DNA of 64,000 nt. Origin: Angiostrongylus vasorum (Eukaryota > Nematoda > Chromadorea > Rhabditida > Metastrongylidae). Of the stretch, positions 11,073 through 23,194 are shown one piece after another (the stretch's first letter is position 1; each line of letters opens with the position of its first letter). The notes beneath the pieces were generated by a model that saw only the letters and a list, made by a program, of their open reading frames with translations, made no database searches and was not told the DNA's origin. The position numbers and the translations under genes were made by a program. The DNA is taken from the NCBI GenBank assembly GCA_018806985.1, contig JADANN010000458.1, positions 2,790,001 through 2,854,000 on the forward strand, written 5' to 3'.

Positions 11073-11494
11073 TCAAGTAGTCGATTCCTTTTTCGGAACA
11101 GACAACCCAACGAGCCTCGCACTTTCTTCAATTGACCGTTCCCCTCCACGATATCGTGTCTCCAGTTCCACCAACTTTCGTGTACTTGACAAGTACGTCG
11201 CGTAGAGACCAGCCAAATGCCTAGTCTCTTCAGGGGCTTTTGAATAAGAGCGTTCGGCTATACTGTCTCTTACTTGGCTTACCAAGTATTTGAATAGTGC
11301 ACGATTCCTATCGAAACCCTAAATGCATAGACAAAATGCCGTAACTAAAACAGAACCAATAATTAATATATAGTGCTTAATGTGACAAGAGACCAATACT
11401 AAGAGCAGGGTAGTCGCACCTTATCGATTTTTCGAAGTTCCTTCACAATACGCCTGAAACTCTCCAACACAGACTTCTCTGCTGTTGGTATCAT
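11073..11494 (-). CDS. FMC1: FMC1 homologue, mitochondrial ATP-synthase assembly factor
   Basis: Two exons (11494-11420 and 11318-11073; 101-bp intron with GTGCGA donor and TTTAG acceptor) encode 106 residues, close to the 113 of human FMC1. Exon 1 gives MIPTAEKSVLESFRRIVKEL, matching the N-terminal LYR-like helix. Exon 2 gives GFDRNRALFKYLV and then the family hallmark ATYL..TRKLVEL ... GGERSIEESARLVGL, followed by VPKKESTT and TGA. The family acts in the mitochondrial matrix in assembling the F1 sector of ATP synthase. An AG acceptor lies four bases before ATG (TTTTTTAG|GGTT), which fixes the start and suggests trans-splicing or a 5'UTR intron. The frame is intact. Confidence 0.92.
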
Positions 11495-11498
11495 AACC

Positions 11499-11515
11499 CT
11501 AAAAAAGTAAAAACT
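11499..11515 (-). promoter_or_regulatory. Splice-acceptor site 4 bases before FMC1 ATG
   Basis: The reverse strand reads TTTTTACTTTTTTAG|GGTT and then ATG. A pyrimidine-rich acceptor this close to a start codon is typical of nematode spliced-leader addition. It could also be a 5'UTR intron acceptor. Confidence 0.6.
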
Positions 11516-11529
11516 GAGTCAAAAATGGA

Positions 11530-12370
11530 GTTTAGCACATACTCGCCACATGCTCATAACCTGATGCGTCCTTACAACAAGACCAAACTACAAGTCTGTT
11601 TTTTAGCAAACTAAGTAGTATTACACACTTCATCATGAACAAAAACTGAAGAACAGACGAACAATCAAGAAAAAAGTCCGAAAACGAGGAGCTGAGGACG
11701 GAAACGACGTTCGCGCCAAAATTCTTTTGAACCACGGGAAGCGTCGGAGGAACACAATCCCTTTCTACCGTAGACTGTGTTGAGAAGGATGACTAGTACA
11801 CCTTCCAGATGTACTCATCAGAATGCGGATTTATTTCCTTTGTTGATAGGTACTGATAACGAGACCAATCGACTTGCTTAGCTGGTTTGAGTACCGCGTC
11901 ACATTTGCGACGAGTGGTGAACAAGCCAGTAGTTTCACTAAGTCTGCCAAGACCTATGGTAGCAACGGAACGTGGTATATGTTAAGCTAAGACAAAGACT
12001 CGAGTACTTGTTCAGCTTAGTGTGGGTTACGTGTTATCCTCTGGCAAGAAATTGGAGCTTGTGTTGCTAACTACTGCTATACAAAGGTCGGCGTCCATAT
12101 ATAGGCGAAGAAGAGACGGATTTATTATGTTGTCATCTAATTTGTATGGACCATCATTGATTGCAGAGGCCAACGGTAAATATGAAAATCGAATATTTCG
12201 TTCATGCAGGATGACTGAAGGCCATGAAATATACTGAAAGAGGCGACAAGCATGACAGAAGTGAGGAACTGAGTTCTAGTGAACATTCATTTGCTGTTAG
12301 AGGTATTCAGGTGCGTGATGAAGGAAAGTGGAACACTTTACTCTTCACTTGAGGTGATCCGTCCTTCACA
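11530..12370. other. No gene recognised
   Basis: An open frame at 12022-12237 (plus) has no acceptor, donor or family motif. I see no reliable gene or repeat in this stretch. Confidence 0.35.
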
Positions 12371-12379
12371 TACACAGTC

Positions 12380-12735
12380 GAGATCCAAGATCATCAGATC
12401 TTCTTGCAGTCGATCCACCTTCTCGCTTCCACCATCCACGCAAGTCTTCCAACTTTTTGCCTTTGGGTTCAGCTGCAGCTTGAGGATTTTTCTTGCGTCA
12501 TGAATTTTGTTGGATGTTGTTCGAGTGGATTCTTACTAGAGTCCTGAGATAACTGAGGTGGAGCATTCCCACTTGGATTGCAGAAAGTGGATTTTTCAAA
12601 ACAAGTCTGGCACTAATTTCCCGATCTCGGAAGGATGAGAGTCTTGACCTTATGGCGAAGTCCAAACAGTACCGTGCATGTGTTGATCAGCATCAACACC
12701 ACTGCACTACCCACGCCCAAGTAGAAAACACGATG
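12380..12735 (-). mobile_element. SINE-B copy
   Basis: Read on the reverse strand, a tRNA-like head (GGGTAGTGCAGTGGTGTTGA) is followed by CCGAGATCGGGAAATTAG, CCAGACTTGTTTTG and AAAATCCTCAAGCTGCAGC. The order is the same as in the copy at 45.53 kb. Confidence 0.75.
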
Positions 12736-12856
12736 ATAAACCATCTATAGCTCAAAATCTATGCGGCATATCTAATATACGTGGAATATTCTGCTGGCAC
12801 CTGCACCAAAGCTCGGGTAGCGCTTATACTACTTCAATTTTCAGTGAAGGAACGTA

Positions 12857-13210
12857 TCACGATCTGTAAAAATTGGTAGAAGATAGTTCTAGGCAAAGGG
12901 TCCTAGGAATTCTTTCTACAGCTGTTTCGAATTGAACTTTAAATTGCCCAAAGCTGTTGGCCAGACCCGAACACATGAGGGTTTCCACTCTGATTTCCAC
13001 CGTTTCTCGATTATAGACTGACTTTCGTTGACATTTCAAACTTAGACGAAATCGCTGCCAAAAAAAAGACGAAATTTTGGAACGCTTTCTGTTGGTAAAT
13101 GAACCCATTTGTTTACTTGTGTGGTAATCGACGGAACTGTGAAGTTTATCTGTGAAGTCCACTATACAACCTTCTGAATGATCAAGTTTCTGTCGAAATT
13201 GCAATTTCAT
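12857..13210 (-). other. 117-codon open frame of unknown status
   Basis: A continuous reverse-strand frame starts MKLQFRQKLDHSEG and ends at TGA near 12857. Composition is plausible for coding, but there is no splice signal, homology or neighbouring exon. Frames this long also occur over repeats in this window. Confidence 0.2.
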
Positions 13211-13310
13211 GAGAGCAATGAGATGTAAAAACAGGACTATAAAAAATGTTCAGTTAGCGAGGAAATCACTCTACTCAGTAAAATTGTTGGTGCTTTAATT
13301 GTTTTTCCGT

Positions 13311-13600
13311 GGGCGCATATGGCGCAATGGTTGGAGGCGCCCTGCAGCACACACATGGGATCGATCCCCGCGCTCCTGGGCCACCAAGTCTTCCATCGCT
13401 CTGGGGTCGCAAATTGGTACCAGACTTGTCTGGGAGGGTAGCAGCACTGGCTCGAAACATCGATAGAGTACCGCGAGAAAGGCAGGATATACTTTCAATC
13501 ACCTTCAAACGATACTTAATGAAGTCGAATGCATGGTGAATCCCTTAATGACTGATCAACGCTAGGAGCTTTGTCACTTTATTTATCCTTTTTTCTAGTG
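13311..13600 (+). mobile_element. SINE-A copy
   Basis: Head GGCGCAATGGTTGGAGGCG, B-box-like GGGATCGATCC, then TGGTACCAGACTTGTCTGGG, AGCAGCACTGGCTCGA and AAGTCGAATGCATGG, with a TTTATCC-rich 3' end. It is one of the best-preserved copies. Confidence 0.88.
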
Positions 13601-13649
13601 GTTTTCCATATGTCACTTTATTTATCCTTTTTCTAGTGGTTTTCCATAG
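13573..13649. repeat. Tandem duplication of a 38/39-bp unit
   Basis: The units 13573-13611 and 13612-13649 are identical except for one T in a T-run and the final base. The unit includes TTATTTATCC from the SINE-A tail plus flanking CTAGTGGTTTTCCATA, so it arose after SINE insertion. Confidence 0.85.
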
Positions 13650-13659
13650 TCTCCTTTCA

Positions 13660-15580
13660 AAATTATTTCCATAGACATCATTCTCCACAAAATAAAGAAT
13701 GTTGTCTATCAATGCTCAATCAGATTCACGCGAACGTTCTGTACATGCTGTTGAACAGCTTCCACATAACGTTTCTGTACAAGCTTGTCTCACGTACTTG
13801 TTTCGCAGTTAGTTGGAAAGGCCCTATAATCGCTGCTTGAGAACTGTACGCCTTTGTCGGACAGTTCGTCCAGTAGATGAGCAGCTGTCAGCTAGATGTA
13901 CTTTCCCACATCTGGCGTGACACGATCAAATTAGCATTCTATAAAAGTACACTTCTTTGTGTTTCTTTGCATGTGAACAACTGTGTCGTTCAAACGTTAG
14001 CTAAAATTTACTCATACTTCATTATAGTGCCATCTGTCTTCGGGCGACGACTAGAGATCGCCAGCACCCTTGTATAATACAACACTTTGTTATTCCACCG
14101 GATCCTATCCGCTCATCTGTCTTTCGATTTGCGTAGACTAGACCAGTGTTAGCTATGTAAACGTTAACTGCTTTCAAATGAGCGATTAACCACATTCAAC
14201 TGCAAAATTACTGTTTAGAATGGGGTAGCTACGTTTACCTTCCTCCTCCCTCAACCCTCCACATTGACATCGTTAAGAAGCATGAAGATGCCGATCCTCG
14301 ATGGCTGAGGAAAACATCATCGTTGATACTCCTACATTAGCTCGTTACTTCACGCTATTTATTGAGATACCCAATCAGCCGGAACAACATGCTATCCTTA
14401 TGAAACATATAATGGCATTGGGAACTATGGCATCATCTGTTTCCTGCCTTTAGTTCGTAGTTTACCCAATTACATCATTTCTAAAATGTAAGGCACACCT
14501 TCCTATGAAGGATGGTCAGTGAAGGAACATGGAGTGGGTTTAGAATGAGTTAAACACCATAATCGACATTCATGCCATCACAGTCCTTACTAATGACAAG
14601 AGTAGATTTCAAGTTTGATTACCACTTATCGATCGGAACTCTTCAAGCTACTGGAATCCGGTGTCGAGAGATTTGATAACTATGGGGTTCTCATCGAACA
14701 CGGAGACTTTGTGGGTTATGCATAAAAAAAATGTGGCTATGATCTCGTTGTAATAAAAATATCAGGCTCAATTTACCAGCTTTTTACAAAGACTGTCGCG
14801 CAGGTGAAACAGAGTAGAGCTACACAGGGTACAAGTAAATACCATCTGACAGAAGTGTGCAAAGCTCTGTTGAAAAACAGTGAAAAAGGGCACCGGGAGA
14901 GTAAAAGCAATTTTTTTCCGAACCTGGTAGGGTTGTGTAGAGTAATGGGACTCCGAGTAGGATCGACGCAGCTCTGGGCAAGTCGAAGACGTCTCGACGT
15001 TAGGGCGAATTAATTTTTTCTACACCAACTTCACGTCACCCGAATAATCCGAGAAAGTAATGGGACTTCATTGATTAAATGGAAGCATCACCGCTACCCC
15101 CATGAGCTGATGGAAAAGTCCATGCATGAGAGACATTGGAGAGCATAGTCCACTCATTCCACTGAAATCTTCTTAGCAGCACATCCAAATATTTTCAAAC
15201 GATCTCTAGAAATGGATATGACAGTTCTCCGTTCCGATATCCAACTAAAGCCGAAATCTGAACAAATCCGTTCCTCATCAGCGGATATGTATTCACACGA
15301 TAACGGTATCTCTCATGAAGCTGCGATAGTACAATACGCAGCTATATTTTAGCTCCACCACGTCAAAAGAAACCCATCATTTTCCTTCGAACGGAGATGT
15401 TCATGGATGTTCACGGAACCCTTGGACAATCACACTTTGCAGTACATAAAGAACTGCTACGAACATCTTCAGAGCAAGGATTTCGTTACCTCATAATGTC
15501 ATCAATGACATCGCTTGACGAGTTCGACAAAGCGATACTATATCGTCAAGGTTACTTAGCGATTAAGTCAAACAATTAAA
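13660..15580. other. No gene recognised
   Basis: Only short broken frames are seen. The longest (14804-15013, plus) has no motif. No repeat family from elsewhere in the window was identified here. Confidence 0.35.
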
Positions 15581-15589
15581 CCATCTTGC

Positions 15590-16955
15590 CTTTTCTTCTA
15601 GGTTCTTCGTGAAGAACTCTGAAGATCGAGTCGGTGGTCTTCCTACAGTTCGTTTGACATCCCGAGGGATCCAGTCACTAACGGCTCTTGTCCATCGGTT
15701 GTCATTCATACGCATTACGTGTCCGGCCCACCTTATCTTCGACTGTTTGGCGTACAGAACGGCATCTTTGATTTTCGATCGTTGACGCAGGTCGGAGCTT
15801 CGGATCCCATCCTTTACTTGTGTGAAACGGGATACCCCTAGCATCGTCCTTTCGACTGCGCGTTCAATAACGCTAAGTGATCTTTCATCCTGCTTACGCA
15901 GCGACTAAGTTTCTAACGCATACATTACGGCAGGAAATATCGTTGAGTCGAAAAGGTGGGCACGAAGTCGGCTGTTCTTTGTTCTCTTCACTACATCCTC
16001 GATGCTCTTGAAAGCTCCCTAGGCGGCTTGTTTCCTCTTGCTCAGCTCTGGAACCAAGTCGTTCATCACGTTGATTTCCCGACCTAGATAGACATAACTA
16101 GAGTATTCGGAGATATTCGTTCCGTTGAGCGTGAATGGGGCATACGAAACCAATCCGTTCTTCATGAACATCGTTTTTCTGAGATTTAATCGAAGACCAA
16201 TCTTTCCATAGGCTTTATCAAAGTCAGCAAGCATACGTTCCGCTTGGCTAATGTTTGGTGTTATAAGGACGATGTCACCAACAAAGCGAAGATGATGTAA
16301 TTGCCGAGCATCGATTTTCACTCCCATATTATCCCATTCCAATGTTCGCATGACGTTCTGGAGGGTAGCGGTAAATAATTTTGGCGAGATTGTATCGCCT
16401 TGCCTAACAACTCTTTTGACGTCAGTGTTAATATCGTTGTAGAATGGTGATATCTTGGCTGTGAAATTTTTTCTCTTTACCTACTGAGTAGGGAGTCCTT
16501 GACCATCAAGGGCTTCCATGACTGCTTCTATCTCAGTTGAATCAAAGGCCTTCTGTAAATCGAGGGAAAGTGAGACAGAGCGGTCTTTGTACTCTCGCGA
16601 TACTTCAATGAGCCTTGTTATCGTGTGGATGTGGTCGGTCCATCGTACTAAATCCCTTTTCGAAAACCTGCTTGCTCACATGGCTGTCCTTCATCCAGTG
16701 TTCTGTCAATCCTGTTTAGGATGACTCGAGTGAAAAGTTTGTAGACGACAGACAGTAGGCAGACTGGGCGATAGTTGCTGATATCCTGTAGGTCACCCTT
16801 CTTGAACAATAACACGGTCTTGTTGGTCTTCCACTGAGTAGGGACCTTGTAGTCAGACAAGTAACGTGTGAAGAGCCGAGCCAGCGTGTTTACGAGGACT
16901 GGCGTAAGGTTCTTCAGGTGTTCTGGTCTTATCCTGTCCGGGCCTGGTGCTGTAA
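15590..16955 (-). mobile_element. 5'-truncated RTE-A LINE (RT domain)
   Basis: On the reverse strand, in order: the RT finger region (RTRPEHL-like near 16930, PTQWKTNKTVLLFKKGDL, SNYRPVCLLSVVYKLFT, IDRTLDEGQPCEQAGFRKG) and the palm HLRFVGDIVLITPN, where the catalytic FADD box reads FVGD. These are followed by KIGLRLNLRKTMFMKNG, YVYLGREI and the 3' segment KIRWAGHVMRMNDNRWTRA. The changed catalytic box and several frame breaks make it inactive. It is truncated near 16955 and loses the RTE 3' tail near 15590. Confidence 0.9.
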
Positions 16956-17310
16956 AAAAGGGGACTTAAAGTCAAACAGAAGACTCCACTAGGCACGCAT
17001 GAGCACAAAGACACAACGGGGGAGCTTTTGAAGTAAAAGTCACTATCATCGCACAAGTTTCTAATAACTTCCAAAAATCCAAAAGTGAGCCACAGGGAGG
17101 AGTCTTTTGCGCTCATTCGTAGCCTCGCTCCATAACCCACAATTTTTTTTCCGTGAGCCAGGCATATTTCTCACCCATTTAGGACTCTGTGCGGCTAGTC
17201 TCCACCAAACAACTGGAAAGTTTATGAAGAACAAAAACGGTGGCTGTTTAAAAGTTTGTTATGCTAATGAGAACTTATGTATTAAGTTTTATCTGCTTTT
17301 TTTTCCACCC

Positions 17311-17690
17311 AACGGTTTACCGCCTCATCGTGGCTGCGAGGTGTTCCTGGGTGTCGGACTGCGATGTACAGCGGGGAGATTCGTCGATCCGGAAGGGTCT
17401 CCCAAACTGAGAAGGAGTCCGGCGTTTCCATCAGGAAGCCTAGCTAAGAGTAAACCAATACCAGGATGCGCCACCGTCCTGGTATCAAAGTCGCATGGTG
17501 GCAAATCTCCCTCGGATCCACAAGGGCTGCGACTGCCCGTCGTCGTGAAGACCTGCGCAGACTTTGGCCAGGCTGATCTCGGGATTCCAGGGAACCACAA
17601 TGGCTCAACCAGCAAATCTCCGACAAATGATGATTGTGCTGGGGCCCGCACAACCAGTGAGGACGGGTCGTTCAAGTGTCAAGCGTTAAG
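17311..17690 (+). mobile_element. RTE-derived non-autonomous element, copy 2 (nearly complete)
   Basis: It starts AACGGTTTACCGCCTCATCG, has the box CCACCGTCCTGGTATCAAAG and ends GGGGCCCGCACAACCAGTGA with GGACGGGTCGTTCAAGTGTC. The last 60 bases match the 3' end of the RTE-B copy near 1600-1660. It encodes no protein; long frames over it are shadows. Confidence 0.8.
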
Positions 17691-17744
17691 TTTTATCTGC
17701 TGAGGTTATGAAAGTGTTTCAATGAGTGGACTTGTAGCCAATTT

Positions 17745-17830
17745 GACCTTTTCAGGATCTGAGGAAGGCGAAACCGCCCAAACGTCAGCTATTGTGAATG
17801 AATAAGTGGTGTAATAACAACCCAGTTCCT
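17745..17830. repeat. Fold-back element fragment
   Basis: It carries GAGGAAGGCGAAACCGCCC and AAACGTCAGCTATTGTG, the reverse complement of the box inside the element at 2.15 kb. Confidence 0.55.
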
Positions 17831-18019
17831 GTAGATTAGGAAAACAGTGCAGATTTACTAAACAGGCCTGCTTTCGGCTGGGCTTCCCCATGCAAGTGTA
17901 AAGCTCTTCGGATTAAGTGGACTGAATTTGGAATGAACTTCCTATTTTACATAGTAATTAAGACCAGAAACAACTCCCCTTCACATTTAAATCAGTGCGG
18001 GCTTGGCTTTTTTTTTCAG

Positions 18020-18542
18020 GAGGCGCTGAGCATGGTGCGAGCAAATGACTCTCTCAATCGGTAGCCCTGCGACTTTCAAGAAACACTACACTTGAGAAGC
18101 CAGGAAAGGCTGATCTCAAACGGAATCCGGTAAGAGAAATATACTAGGTCTTCCTTCATTAATGTCGACCCACTTTTGTTTTAGACCATTTATTCCATTT
18201 TTTTTCATTATTTCTCGACTATTCCCATTTCTCAAGGTTATTACTCAGTTTGTCGCTCGGAAGTCTTTTCGTTCGAATTTAGTTTATCAATGATTGCTTG
18301 TTGTATATTTCTGTAATGCCGAGCTATCCAAGTGAAATCCCAACCCACTCATTTGTTTCACAGCCTAACGCTAACTAGTAAAAGCATCTCCCTGGAAAGA
18401 TTTCAGTGAAGCGGTGTGCTACTCTCGGATGGCTGTCACTCGCCATACTTTGCCTGTGGTATGGAAAAATCTAGCGATCGATTCATTAGGAGACATGGCT
18501 AGAAATCTATGTTACAAATCGCAAAGCATGTACACCAAATAA
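18020..18542 (+). CDS. Unidentified gene, 3'-terminal two exons
   Basis: The terminal exon 18407-18542 follows GATTTCAG and reads EAVCYSRMAVTRHTLPVVW and then KNLAIDSLGDMARNLC to TAA, which overlaps an AATAAA (18538-18543). The preceding exon ends ATC CG|GTAAGA at 18129, and the phase fits exactly (281-bp class intron). Its frame is ETLHLRSQERLISNGI. Going upstream, the frame meets TAG at 18062, so the exon begins either at 18065 after CAATCGGTAG, or at 18020 after a strong TTTTTTTTTCAG with an in-frame stop (EALSMVRANDSLNR then TAG). The protein family is not recognised. Earlier exons were not found; the region to the left is repeat-rich. Confidence 0.5.
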
Positions 18543-18549
18543 AATGATC

Positions 18550-19400
18550 ACTTCGAGCCAAGGAACTTGTAGCAGACGATATGGCGACATGGAACCTCGT
18601 GTCGGTCTGCCAGAACGTCGCGCTTAAACCTGCAACATCTCAGTAAGAAGAACGAACAACTAACCGAACCATGCGAAACTTATGCACCTAAGCCTTTTTA
18701 AGGTGAATTATCTCCTTCTTAAACGGAGAACTTATGGTATTGGTAAGAAGGCTGTGTACTCAGAAAGAGATAATTACTAAATCAGCAGCTTCCTTTAAGA
18801 AATGCAATGGTTAATAGTGTGAAAAAAATTTAAAGGTATGGACCACTCTAATGGATAAAGTACTCATGTTCTAGATATTGACGAGACCCAAAGGAAGCGC
18901 ATACATCGAGAAAAAAACACCGATTTAGCAAACACGGTGTATACCACAGAGGTGCGAAGTTTACGCACGACCTTATTCGGAATAGATGTTTATGGAAGCT
19001 TACACAGTTCAGCAATTCAATGGGTAGGAGCATGTCTCTACACAGGACTGACACAAAACCTTCGTAGTTAGCACAAAGCTCATCACTCTCGTGCGAATTC
19101 TTCTGCCATGATGCTAAAGTCGCAAGTGCTTCAGTGTCCCTAAAGCGGGTCGGAATCGTGTGTGTGGCCAGGCATGTTCTTAGCTGATAACATTTGTTGA
19201 TCACGCAAAACGACGCTCTCACAAGTTTTCGTTAAGATTTGAGGTGAACGGTTTAATATGGCTTAAATTAACAAGGGTAAAATCTACTGAGTGAGCAACT
19301 GATCTCCACTCACTTTGACAAGCATGCTTTTGCGTCACTCTGGTTAAGGAACAGAAAACAATTTGCCAAAGGTAAGTATTCAAACTAGTGGATGGCATGA
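18550..19400. other. Intergenic; no gene recognised
   Basis: This lies between two convergent gene 3' ends (the plus gene ending at 18542 and the LIM gene ending near 19403). A 124-codon reverse frame (18848-19222) has no motif and its phase does not fit the LIM gene. Confidence 0.35.
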
Positions 19401-19402
19401 AA

Positions 19403-21525
19403 TTATCGTACCTTTCCAGTCTGCCCATGGTGGAAAGTATGTGATTCTACTCCACCGTGACCATAACCTCGAGGTCCGAACAAAGCGCCATAGCATCGAT
19501 TACAGTACGGCTTTCCGTCACGCTAGAATACGACTTTAATGAGCACAACGTTTTACGCAAGTAAACCAGAAGTGTTCATGGACTTGAAAAAAGTCAGAAG
19601 AGCGAGATTGTAGGATTTCAGGCGCTTTCATCCCGTTTAAAACGAGTGCTTCTAGGCAACAACTGAAAATTGCAAACTTCCGACTTGTCCTCGTAACATT
19701 TATGATCTCAACTACCTTGCTCTCTCAAAATGACCTCACTAACACCCACGTATATTTGTAAAACTGTAAAAGATAACGAGTATTTCACTGCTCTTACAGT
19801 ACTTCGAAGGCTTATTATAACAATCCCGACATCGGAAAACAATACAAGGAATGAATGCGCTCTCTAAACGAAGGCACTCAGTGTCCAACATCGTTTGTCG
19901 CGCACTGATCGAGACGTTGTTGTTGTTGTGTAAGTGTAGCCGTTTGAAGGTAGTTCATGAGATCCGATTACAAATGTTCAGTTCATTGAATTCCAGAAGA
20001 TGCCAAACAACCGCACATTTGTTGATATGTAGAGCAAGCTCTTTATGAAGACTCATCGAGTCACTAAGGCATAGATGGCAACGCGACAAATCTGATTTGG
20101 AATCGTGAATGGAAACAGTAATGGCACTTGGAAAAATCACTTAGTGATTGATGGAAACGAAAAAAGACACGTCTGCTTTGTGAACCAGTTATACTGGATC
20201 GATGTTGAACCACGATGAAGTATCTACTCCGAAATCCAGGTCAAGTAGAAAACCATTGAAGTTTCTCAATGTAACGCAGTCTAATAGTGCAGCTGCATAT
20301 AACAAAAAAGTTGCCCAACCAACCTCTGAGTGTCCTCCAGCAGCAAGCGTCTTCTTACACGCCTCGTTTTCGCATCGGAGACACGGTCTGTGCCAGTCCT
20401 TACCGATCGACGTTACTCGCTCGGCTGCAACAAATGGATGATCTCTAGTGGAAATGTAGCCACGGATGTAATTTGAATTCTGCCCTCAAGTTAAGACCGA
20501 GCGCAAAAAGCTTGCTCAAGTTGTGGTGATACCACATTTTTTCGAAGTAAAGCTGGAATATTCATAGCCTTATTTTTGAAGAAATGCAATATAGAACAAT
20601 AGAAATTGCCAGTCTGCCAGCAGCAGTAATTTCTTACCGACCACACCGACTAATTATGAAAAGATAGGACTACAAACGAAGGATAACGCAAAAAGTGGTT
20701 TATGAGGATCCTAACTAATGAAAAAGAAGGTCACAGCTTGCTGGGAGTCTGTGGTTACGTATTTCACTAGGAATGCTTGATTCTTTCACGTTCTCCAAAA
20801 AGAACGAGACAGCTGAAGATGGAAGACCTGAAAGTCGCCAGATGTCGCTCCTTTACACGTCCCAGTTGTACTTCCTGACAGTGGTAACACGATGTCACCG
20901 AAACAGCCCAGCAAATTTTAATAAATGCTATGAGGAGTTGCAAAAGAAGTAGAGCGACATTTAGCGGCAACAATCACTCCGACTGGTTTCGTTGACTGCA
21001 TTAGGATCACACATATTTACCCTTCCGCATAACAAAGACGAAAGACAGGAAAGAACAGCAGCAATCTCTGAGGAAATTTCGATGATAAGGTGAGCATGTG
21101 TCTTAAGACTAAAACACGTTTGAGATCAGTTATGAACATTCTTTTTCCAGAAATACAACATTTTTATTGCACCGTACCCAACGACACACTATTCTCGATC
21201 AGAATAGGAAAGTACAACTTTTCCACAGAACTGCTACCTCACCACATAGTCAGGTGTTCGTTAATTCCACTACCGCTTGATATGGTGCGTCTATTAGTCT
21301 TAAAGAATATGCTGAAACTCAGGGCCCTGTTAATATTTTTTGGCCTGGGTTGTTAAAACAACTTTTGGATGAGTACGTGTTGTAATCAGGGCACATCTCC
21401 ACGAAATATTTCAATATTGGTCTTGATACAAAGCTTAAATTATCCTTGTTCACCACACCAATACACAGAATAAAGTTAGACCTACCGAAATAGACGGGTT
21501 TGTCGCATCGCGGACAGTTCGGCAT
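19403..21525 (-). CDS. CRIP/EXC-9-type single LIM-domain protein
   Basis: Exons are 21525-21486, 20424-20324 and 19522-19403, giving 86 residues with consistent phases. The order is [13 protein letters not shown], then [18 protein letters not shown], the nematode-type insertion [16 protein letters not shown], and [28 protein letters not shown]. These supply the Cys/His zinc ligands of one LIM domain ([18 protein letters not shown]). CRIP proteins are small cytoplasmic adaptors of about 77-86 residues; C. elegans EXC-9 works in excretory canal tube shape. The frame ends GKVR-TAA at 19403. A possible donor AAG|GTACGA just before the stop leaves an alternative longer form open. Upstream, GTTTCAGTTTTAG lies 17-20 bases before ATG, which suggests a leader or 5'UTR acceptor. 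Confidence 0.93.
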
Positions 21526-21599
21526 CTTGTAATGCAGGTAAGCTAAAACTGAAACAAGTAGATGCTGTGTGTGAAAAAGAAAAACCACCGTCCGCCAAC

Positions 21600-22890
21600 G
21601 ACAAATGAAAATGAGAACGTGTAGTGAGCGAAAAACGAAATCAGATCTAGAACATCTCGATAAGCAACAACGATAAACGACCGTTTACAGTTGAACAACC
21701 GTACTCCCTCCTGAGAATTCAAACCGCCTTATCTGAGAAACATCAATAAGCCTTCGTAACCACTTTTTTGTTTTGTCCTACTTTCTTTCCAAAATACACG
21801 CTAATAAGCAAAAATCGTTATAACCCTAAGTTTTACATGATCAGGAATAAACAGCTTGCAACTCCATCTACAACACTGTTAGTAAAGTAAGCACTAAAGG
21901 CTAAATTTTGCTATGCACTCGCGCGCGCGACCAATACCACGATGGAATCTCACAGTTAAACTTCGGCAGGCGCCGAGTATGATGTCAGTGGTCGTTTCAC
22001 CCGCCTGCCAAATAAGTTATGAGCTGATTTTAGAAATAAAGGCAGGTTTTGCCATCTTTAGACTTACAAGAACGTTTTGCAATAATTATTTTTTTTGCTC
22101 ACATCATTGCTGCATACCATTTCAAGGTTAATTCCGGTTCGACAATTTTCCACATGACATTTTTTCCTGAAACACTGGTACAATGATTCCAGACCAGTTT
22201 CAACGACCTCAAAGGATGGAAATTGGTCGTTTTGCTTCCCTGACTTAAAACTTCGACATAAAGCAACGGTGGCAACTCGAACACCATCAAAGCGTCAGCT
22301 ATGAAAGCGCTCCCGTACACACAACGCAAAGATAGCTCGCGGGGTTTCGTAGCACAGATATGAATCCCCATCACAGAGAACATCGTGGATTCACATCAGA
22401 AGTTGCTGACACATCACTTGAAAATGATAATCTAACCGGCCCCTCTAAAACTACTTGGGAGGTCGTAGGGAAAGCTCAATATTTACCATGTGACAATCAA
22501 ACGTTATTTGGAAAACAGTGGAAAAGTGAAGAAGCTCGATAAACAAGTGAGGAATGAATAAACGGTAGTGAGATGAAGCTGACAGCAAGTCTATGCTGCC
22601 CTTCTTTTACGTAATTAAAATGACCAATTTCTCGATTTCTTTGAGATGTGCCAAAAAATGCGGATCCTGCACGATAATCGCCAACGTTCAATTCAGTGGT
22701 CGGTTCGATAAGAAGCTCCTAAGCATTAAGCAAAGCTTCAAAAGTATTTGTTTGAAGAGACGTCTATGATGAGTTTTCGCCTCTGGCAGAGGAAACCATG
22801 TAATACAAAGTTTAAAATCTTTTCGAAAGTATTACAACAAAGGAGTACAGTCACGTAGTCGATGAAAGCCTGCAGAGATTACGACGCTTG
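21600..22890. other. No gene recognised
   Basis: This is upstream of the LIM gene and may contain its promoter. Reverse frames at 22099-22383 have no motif or splice support. CGCGCGCG occurs near 21922. Confidence 0.35.
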
Positions 22891-22899
22891 TATACCGAC

Positions 22900-23190
22900 G
22901 AGGCGCGCGTAGCGTACTAGTGAGAGGTGCACTGAAATACACACGTGATCATTAGTTCTATCTCATATTTCGAACAAATCGAGCCACCAATCGATCCGGT
23001 GCATTGTAATTGGTATCAGACTTGTCTGAGATGACAGCAGCACTGATATGATATGTCGTTTGGGTACCGCAAGTCATTGTGTAAGCTTAATATGCATTCA
23101 ATCACGTCTACGATGCCTAATGAAATCGAATGCATGCCGCATCCCTCAGGGGATTATCAAAGCTCAACGCTTTTATCTTTGATCCTTCAA
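22900..23190 (+). mobile_element. SINE-A copy, diverged
   Basis: Head GCGCGTAGCGTACTAGTGAG, body ATTGGTATCAGACTTGTCTG, CAGCAGCACTGATATGA, CCGCAAGTCATTGTG, and 3' box ATCGAATGCATGCCGCATCC. Confidence 0.75.
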
Positions 23191-23194
23191 GTGT

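Noticed and set aside
13311..13400. SINE heads considered as tRNA genes
   Set aside because: A- and B-box-like sequence is present, but no acceptor stem closes into a cloverleaf and the same body follows in a dozen copies, so these are tRNA-derived SINEs.
17107..17703. 198-codon plus open frame
   Set aside because: Most of it lies in the RTE-derived non-coding element; the same sequence at 10 and 28 kb is not open in a conserved frame.
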